From Herbiconiux sp. VKM Ac-1786 (GTDB lineage: Bacteria > Actinomycetota > Actinomycetes > Actinomycetales > Microbacteriaceae), in contig NZ_JADKSG010000002.1 in NCBI RefSeq assembly GCF_015350805.1, forward strand, positions 62,001 to 126,000: 64,000 nt of DNA, written 5' to 3'. Positions 60,172-64,000 of the stretch are shown piece after piece. A program made the translations under genes and the position numbers. The first letter of the stretch is position 1, and each line of letters opens with the position of its first letter. Under the pieces are notes generated by a model. That model ran no database searches. It saw only the letters and a program-made list of their open reading frames with translations, and was not told the origin of the DNA.

Positions 60172-60571
60172 CTACTAGTTTGCATTCCCGTAGTCATGCG
60201 GACTAAGTGAGTACCGCGCCTGGGGTGGATTAGGGTCACCGACCCGGTGGGTCGCACCAAAGGCCTCCATAACCCTTTCGCACTGTCTTGAGCGCTTTTG
60301 GGCAGCTGGACGGAGAATTTTCGGGCTGCTGATCGTCGATGAGTCGCATCGCCTGAACCAGCGCGCAATCAGCCGGCGGCAGCACTGAACATCAACTTCC
60401 GCGACATCACGACGAAGCTGTTTGGAGCGGCCTCCCGGATGTTCTCCCACGCGCGACAACGGTGGCAGATGAGTTCACCGACACGGAAGGGATCGTGACG
60501 ATCGCTGACGCGTCGGTTCGCGACACCTGGGCCACCTGGTCCTGCGGCAGCACCATCGATAGGCTCGCACC
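60172..60571 (+). other. Intergenic region with a decayed gene fragment
   Basis: About 400 bases between the subtilase and the NaeI-like gene. It contains the broken DUF2075 fragment described separately, no intact reading frame I can support, and the promoter of the endonuclease gene somewhere before 60572. Confidence 0.6.
60326..60427 (+). pseudogene. Fragment of a DUF2075 helicase gene
   Basis: The fragment reads LLIVDESHRLNQR, the Walker B region of the DUF2075 protein encoded at 54782-56572 (LLIVDETHRLNQR, residues 298-310). A single-base deletion after 60365 then shifts the frame; in the shifted frame the text returns to the same protein (NFRDITTKLFG). About 100 bases remain. It is a remnant of a second copy or of a lost neighbour. 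Confidence 0.85.
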
Positions 60572-61522
60572 GTGTCACTCGATAACCAATACCGCGAATC
60601 TGTCGTCGACCTGCCGTTGGACGATGTTGCAGAAGAGCTCGTTGGGCTAGACCCTGACGGCACCCGCTGGGCAGGCGTCATTCGGCACACGTTCGACATG
60701 ATCTACAACGGTCAAGAAACCGGTCGGTATAAGTGGGACCAGTTGATGAAGACTGAAAAGACCCACTTCGGATCTCTCTTCGAGATCAATGCGCAGCGTG
60801 AGTTCTCGTTCCACGGAGGCGCGAAGCTGGACTATTTCATCGCGGGCTACGAGGTCGATGCCAAATGGAGCCAATCTATGGGCGGCTGGATGCTTCCACC
60901 GGAAGTATTTGGCGAGATGGCGCTCATTGGCACTGCGAACGATCACGCTTCTCAGTGGTCTTTAGGGCTCGTGCGCGTAACGGTCGAGAACCGTCGGGAA
61001 AAGACCAACCGGGATCAAAAGAGCCAGCTGAGTCCGCTCGGCAGGAACTCCATCAGGTGGCTATGGAGAGACGCTGAGTTGCCGCCGAACGTGCTGCTGC
61101 AGCTCCCAGCAGAGGACGTGAATTTTATCCTCGACCCTCCAAGCGGGACCCAGCGGTTGCATCGTCTCTTCCGCGCGGCAGAGGGTCGAATAGTCCATCG
61201 CACCACGGTCGCTACTGTCGCGCGCCAGCTGGATGCGCAGAAGCGGGTACGCGGAAACGGTGGGTCGCGCTCAGTGCTCGCTCCTGAAGGCATAGTCATC
61301 CTTAGCGGGAAGTATCACGCGCATATTGCCCGGGAGCTTGGCGTTCCGGTGCCATCCACTGCCGAATATGTTTCGGTGCGATTGGTGCCATCAAGCGACG
61401 GGTCAGGCGCGGTAATCAACGGGCAACGTTGGCGAAGGGCGGGAGTGGGTGACCGAGTGATCGTCCCCGCACCGACTCTGCCGGAGCGCGGCACGCTTGA
61501 GGAGATTGACGGTCAGGTCTGA
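60572..61522 (+). CDS. NaeI-like type II (IIE) restriction endonuclease
   Basis: A 316-residue protein, as long as NaeI (about 317) and similar along the whole length from memory: DPDGTRWAGVIRHTFDMIYN, GRYKWDQLMKTEKTHFGSLF, RGNGGSRSVLAPEGIVILSG. The NaeI catalytic residues have counterparts shifted by one: Glu71 (FEIN), Asp87 (LDYFIAG), Asp96 and Lys98 (VDAKW). It should cut GCCGGC or a related site, using a second site copy as effector. NaeI-type enzymes pair with a C5 methyltransferase; one is at 62638. Confidence 0.9.
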   Translation: MSLDNQYRESVVDLPLDDVAEELVGLDPDGTRWAGVIRHTFDMIYNGQETGRYKWDQLMKTEKTHFGSLFEINAQREFSFHGGAKLDYFIAGYEVDAKWSQSMGGWMLPPEVFGEMALIGTANDHASQWSLGLVRVTVENRREKTNRDQKSQLSPLGRNSIRWLWRDAELPPNVLLQLPAEDVNFILDPPSGTQRLHRLFRAAEGRIVHRTTVATVARQLDAQKRVRGNGGSRSVLAPEGIVILSGKYHAHIARELGVPVPSTAEYVSVRLVPSSDGSGAVINGQRWRRAGVGDRVIVPAPTLPERGTLEEIDGQV

Positions 61523-61530
61523 CGGATCGC

Positions 61531-61683
61531 CTACGCGCGTACGTAGTGTTCCAGCGCTTCGCGCACTATATCGGTGAGCGACTTCCCTTCTGACTTCGCT
61601 TTCGAAAGTGCCGCCCGGTACAGGTCCTCAGAAATCCTGAAGGACTTCACGGGCGTCTTTGGCTGATTTGGCATGAAACCCAT
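61531..61683 (-). CDS. Ribbon-helix-helix microprotein, leftward member of a pair
   Basis: A 50-residue protein starting at ATG 61683 (or ATG 61674): GFMPNQPKTPVKSFRISEDL, YRAALSKAKSEGKSLTDIVR and EALEHYVRA fit a MetJ/Arc ribbon-helix-helix DNA-binding fold. Its start adjoins the first of three GGTGTCATGAC operators, so it can regulate itself and the divergent cassette. It is transcribed away from the zinc-ribbon and Vsr genes and towards the endonuclease 3' end. Confidence 0.8.
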   Translation of the reverse strand: MGFMPNQPKTPVKSFRISEDLYRAALSKAKSEGKSLTDIVREALEHYVRA

Positions 61684-61745
61684 GGTGTCATGACATTGGC
61701 TGTTGCGGGGTGTCATGACGTCGATTACCATGGTGTCATGACACC
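61684..61745. promoter_or_regulatory. Three copies of a palindromic operator between divergent RHH genes
   Basis: GGTGTCATGACA at 61684-61695, GGTGTCATGACG at 61709-61720 and the full palindrome GGTGTCATGACACC at 61732-61745; starts are 25 and 23 bases apart. Copy 1 abuts the start codon of the leftward RHH gene and copy 3 contains the ATG of the rightward one (61738-61740), so a bound dimer would block both transcription and translation. Confidence 0.85.
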
Positions 61746-61881
61746 GACAGAGCGAACTATTAGCGTCGAGGTCTCTGCGGAGCTCTGGATAGCTGCCCAA
61801 CTGAAATCGGTACGAAGCGGTCAAGAGCTGAGCGAAGTCCTGGCTGATCAGTTGACGGCTTATGTGAACGAGAAATCATGA
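61738..61881 (+). CDS. Ribbon-helix-helix-like microprotein, rightward member of a pair
   Basis: A 47-residue protein: MTPTERTISVEVSAELWIAA, QLKSVRSGQELSEVLADQLT, AYVNEKS. Beta strand plus two helices, an RHH-type layout, starting inside operator copy 3. Overlaps the zinc-ribbon gene by 4 bases (ATGA). Short, but the operator context and overlap support it. Confidence 0.7.
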   Translation: MTPTERTISVEVSAELWIAAQLKSVRSGQELSEVLADQLTAYVNEKS

Positions 61882-62084
61882 CTACCAATCCTGAAGCTCG
61901 CCGGAGATGGCCCGATCGCCTTTATCGTTGTCGGAACTGCGGAATTCGTATCGCAAAGAACGAGAGAGTCATGCCGTGGAAAGCCTGCTCCGAGGATTGC
62001 GCGGATGACTTGTGGATTCGGGCAATGGTCAAGATCGATGCTCAAAAAGACTGCGGCCGAGAATCAATCGACACGAATCAATAA
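61878..62084 (+). CDS. Small zinc-ribbon-like protein
   Basis: A 68-residue protein with Cys pairs YRCRNCGIRI (CxxC) and KACSEDCADD (CxxxC), the spacing of a treble-clef or zinc ribbon. Starts in an ATGA overlap with the upstream RHH gene, making a two-gene cassette. Its 3' end overlaps the convergent vsr gene by 21 bases. No known family; a nucleic-acid or protein binder is likely. Confidence 0.6.
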   Translation: MTTNPEARRRWPDRLYRCRNCGIRIAKNERVMPWKACSEDCADDLWIRAMVKIDAQKDCGRESIDTNQ

Positions 62085-62558
62085 TTCTTTGGGTTTCAGC
62101 CCTTCCGTCGAGAGCGATGCTGCATGGTCAAGGACGCGCTCAATTCGACCGACCGCAGCCTCAATGCCGACGTGCTCCCAGATCCGGATTACGACCCAAC
62201 CTTCGGCATTGAGCGCTGCGTTCGTAGCGTCATCCCGCCGAGCATTGTTTGTGAGCTTTGGGTTCCAGTAAGCCTGATTAACAGTGGGTCTCCGCCCATG
62301 TGTTGGACACGAATGCCAATAGCACCCGTCAATAAAAATGGCTACTTTCCGCTTCGTGAAAACGACATCTGGGCGAGCGCGGCGCTGGGCAGTGTCGATT
62401 CGGTAGTCTTTGCGAAATCGGTAGCCTCGCGCGTGTAAAGCTGACCGCAATTCAAGCTCAGGTCTGGTATCAACACGCTTGATCGCGCGCATGTTGCGCG
62501 ATCGTCCTGCGGTGGTGGAGGCGACTCGCGTGTCGGAGGTATCAGTGATGATGTACAT
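62064..62558 (-). CDS. vsr: Very short patch repair endonuclease
   Basis: A 164-residue Vsr protein: RSRNMRAIKRVDTRPELELR, SALHARGYRFRKDYRIDTAQ, RRARPDVVFTKRKVAIFIDG, CYWHSCPTHG. Asp64 (PDVVF) and His82 (YWHS) correspond to catalytic residues of E. coli Vsr. It nicks T:G mismatches that arise from deamination of 5-methylcytosine, which fits the C5 methyltransferase next door. Transcribed towards the zinc-ribbon gene and divergent from the methyltransferase gene. Confidence 0.93.
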   Translation of the reverse strand: MYIITDTSDTRVASTTAGRSRNMRAIKRVDTRPELELRSALHARGYRFRKDYRIDTAQRRARPDVVFTKRKVAIFIDGCYWHSCPTHGRRPTVNQAYWNPKLTNNARRDDATNAALNAEGWVVIRIWEHVGIEAAVGRIERVLDHAASLSTEGLKPKELLIRVD

Positions 62559-62637
62559 CTATTCTCAAAGTACCAATCTCGCCTCGCACTGCAACGAGAG
62601 TTCCGGCGGGTGAGCAAGTGATGGCCAGGAGTGCTGC

Positions 62638-63894
62638 ATGAAAACTGATCTGACGGTCGTCGAAATCTGCGCGGGAGCAGGAGGACAGGCACTCGGCCTG
62701 CATAACGCTGGATTCAGCCATGCCTTAGCCGTCGAGCTCGACGCCTACGCGTGCCAGACGCTAAGGGACAACACTTCTTGGAAAGTTGCCGAGGGGGATG
62801 TGGCTGACATCGATGTCTGGGATCCTTCCGACTACGCCGGAATTGACTTACTCGCGGGCGGCGTCCCGTGCCCGCCATTCTCAATTGCAGGGAAGCAGCT
62901 AGGCTCCTCGGATGAGCGCGACCTTTTCGCCTGGGCTGTCGAGCAAGTAGGTGTGATTCGCCCCCGAGCACTCCTGCTCGAGAACGTTCGAGGCCTCGCG
63001 TCGAACCGCTTTGCTGGTTATCGACAGCGCATCCTCGATCGCCTCGCGGAGTTCGGATATGTCGCAGACTGGCGTCTGCTCCATTCGGCTGACTTTGGCG
63101 TTCCTCAGCTCCGGCCCCGCTTTGTTCTGGTCGCGATGAGGGAAGAGGATGCCGGATTTTTCCAATGGCCCGAGCCAAAGGGCCAAGTAGTCACCGTCGG
63201 CGCTGCGCTTCAAGACTTGATGGCTTCCAACGGGTGGAAGTACGCAGAAGACTGGGCTCGTCTCGCGGACGACATTGGTCCGACGCTGGTGGGTGGAAGC
63301 AAGAAGCACGGTGGCGCGGATCTTGGACCAACTAGGGCAAAAGCCGCCTGGGCCGCATTGGCGGTCGATGGCAAGGGCGTTGCAGACGAGGCTCCGGGAA
63401 CGGATTGGCCACACCCATCTGTGCGCATGCCAAAGCTCACGGTCCCAATGGTGGCTCGATTGCAGGGCTGGAGTGACGGGTACGAGTGGCAATTCGCTGG
63501 GCGAAAGACGGCACAGTATCGTCAGATCGGAAATGCTTTTCCACCACCTGTTGCGGAAGCGATTGGACGCTCAATTCGATCTGCACTTCTGCACGAAGGT
63601 CAAAAACACGATGTGCTGGGTCTGAGCCCCGCTGTGCACGACCCGATATATAAGGCACTCGCGAATACAACTGGTTACGTAACGCTCGAACATCTTCACA
63701 ATTTGCTAGACCCCTCAAATACTCAGGCGGTTATCGAGCGCAAACTCGCGGCTCTATCACACGATTTCGAGATTGATGTTCGTACAACTTCGTCGGGTAC
63801 CTCGTATCGCCTCGGAAGGTTCAAGGGCTTTACGGGGCAGCAAGATCACGAGCGCCACCTCTACATGGAGAGGCATCGCGGGCGCATCAGTTAA
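62638..63894 (+). CDS. DNA (cytosine-5-)-methyltransferase of the NaeI-like system
   Basis: A 418-residue C5 methyltransferase. Start ATG 62638 (AGGAG 7 bases before). Motif I EICAGAGGQALGLHNAGF, motif IV GGVPCPPFS with nucleophile Cys78, motif VI ENV (115-117), motif VIII QLRPRFVLVA, motif IX/X RQIGNAFPPPVAEAIG. The C-terminal 85 residues (VTLEHLHNLLDPSNTQAVIE ...) look like an added winged-helix region. It should protect the site cut by the endonuclease at 60572. Confidence 0.93.
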   Translation: MKTDLTVVEICAGAGGQALGLHNAGFSHALAVELDAYACQTLRDNTSWKVAEGDVADIDVWDPSDYAGIDLLAGGVPCPPFSIAGKQLGSSDERDLFAWAVEQVGVIRPRALLLENVRGLASNRFAGYRQRILDRLAEFGYVADWRLLHSADFGVPQLRPRFVLVAMREEDAGFFQWPEPKGQVVTVGAALQDLMASNGWKYAEDWARLADDIGPTLVGGSKKHGGADLGPTRAKAAWAALAVDGKGVADEAPGTDWPHPSVRMPKLTVPMVARLQGWSDGYEWQFAGRKTAQYRQIGNAFPPPVAEAIGRSIRSALLHEGQKHDVLGLSPAVHDPIYKALANTTGYVTLEHLHNLLDPSNTQAVIERKLAALSHDFEIDVRTTSSGTSYRLGRFKGFTGQQDHERHLYMERHRGRIS

Positions 63895-64000
63895 GCGTTC
63901 TGCTTAGGCGTCAACTCTCGAAGCCTGGTGCGTATGAATTCCATCCGACCTGTCGAGGCGGGCCAACTAACGCAGTCGTCTGGACTGTCAATCGTGTTTC
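63891..64000 (-). CDS. Possible C-terminal end of a gene running in from the right edge
   Basis: On the minus strand a frame open to the window edge ends at TAA 63893-63891, overlapping the methyltransferase stop by 4 bases. The visible 35 residues end in RMEFIRTRLRELTPKQNA. Too little to name; supported mainly by the compact convergent overlap. Confidence 0.3.
   Translation of the reverse strand, partial: NTIDSPDDCVSWPASTGRMEFIRTRLRELTPKQNA

Noticed and set aside
53124-64000. A prophage or integrative element
   Set aside because: No integrase, terminase, capsid or tail gene and no att-like direct repeats are visible; only defence genes are.

Overview
The window is high-GC DNA with short intergenic gaps, frequent GTG starts and many ATGA/GTGA gene overlaps. 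An HspR-type HAIR operator before a Clp ATPase, a LAxTG (sortase E type) surface protein, a DUF222/HNH protein and MSMEG_6728-type and DUF3618 genes together point to an actinobacterium, most likely family Microbacteriaceae. That placement is inferred from gene content. I saw no rRNA, tRNA, CRISPR array, insertion sequence or integrase.

Left part (1-31.9 kb), mainly housekeeping and envelope: a cut histidine phosphatase, NAD(P)H-hydrate repair genes nnrD (458-1390) and nnrE (4205-4924), a GntR regulator, an AI-2E-type exporter, and a DUF4956 / VTC-domain / secreted beta-helix lipoprotein operon (5547-8882). A secreted transglycosylase-like protein and three overlapping genes for membrane-anchored exported proteins follow. 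Next is a partner-switching signalling set: SpoIIE-type phosphatase, RsbW-like kinase and STAS antagonist, with a small gene and a CDP-alcohol phosphatidyltransferase. Then come a CBS protein, a cell-wall-binding-repeat protein, an Hsp100 Clp ATPase under a HAIR operator, an EAL-DICT protein, an acyl-CoA ligase, a sortase substrate, an exported ferritin-like protein, an SDR and an ABC transporter of the MacB/FtsX type.

Middle part (32.0-50.1 kb): a leftward catabolic operon (32670-38304) with an MHS transporter, GntR regulator, cyclic amidohydrolase, isochorismatase-fold amidase and FAD oxidoreductase. It looks built to open a cyclic imide or ureide and hydrolyse the product. Small regulator/enzyme pairs follow (TetR/reductase, sigma factor/membrane partner, MarR/hydrolase, MerR/SDR). 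Three toxin-antitoxin loci are interspersed: RelBE (41331-41818), a MNT-HEPN-HigA triple (46317-47385) and HicAB (48805-49430).

Right part (about 53-64 kb) looks like a transferred defence island and is visibly richer in A/T from about 56.6 kb. It holds a membrane protein fused to a response-regulator receiver domain; a MazG nucleotide pyrophosphohydrolase overlapping a GIY-YIG/DUF2075 helicase; an AAA ATPase plus subtilase pair resembling the ietAS anti-phage system; a decayed fragment of a second DUF2075 gene; and a restriction-modification unit with a NaeI-like endonuclease, a C5 cytosine methyltransferase and a Vsr nuclease. Inside that unit two divergent ribbon-helix-helix microproteins share three copies of a palindromic operator. 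The defence genes probably act at successive levels: DNA cleavage (NaeI with methyltransferase and Vsr repair), and protease- or nucleotide-based responses (IetAS-like pair, MazG/helicase). The membrane receiver protein and the RHH/zinc-ribbon cassette are the least explained parts.
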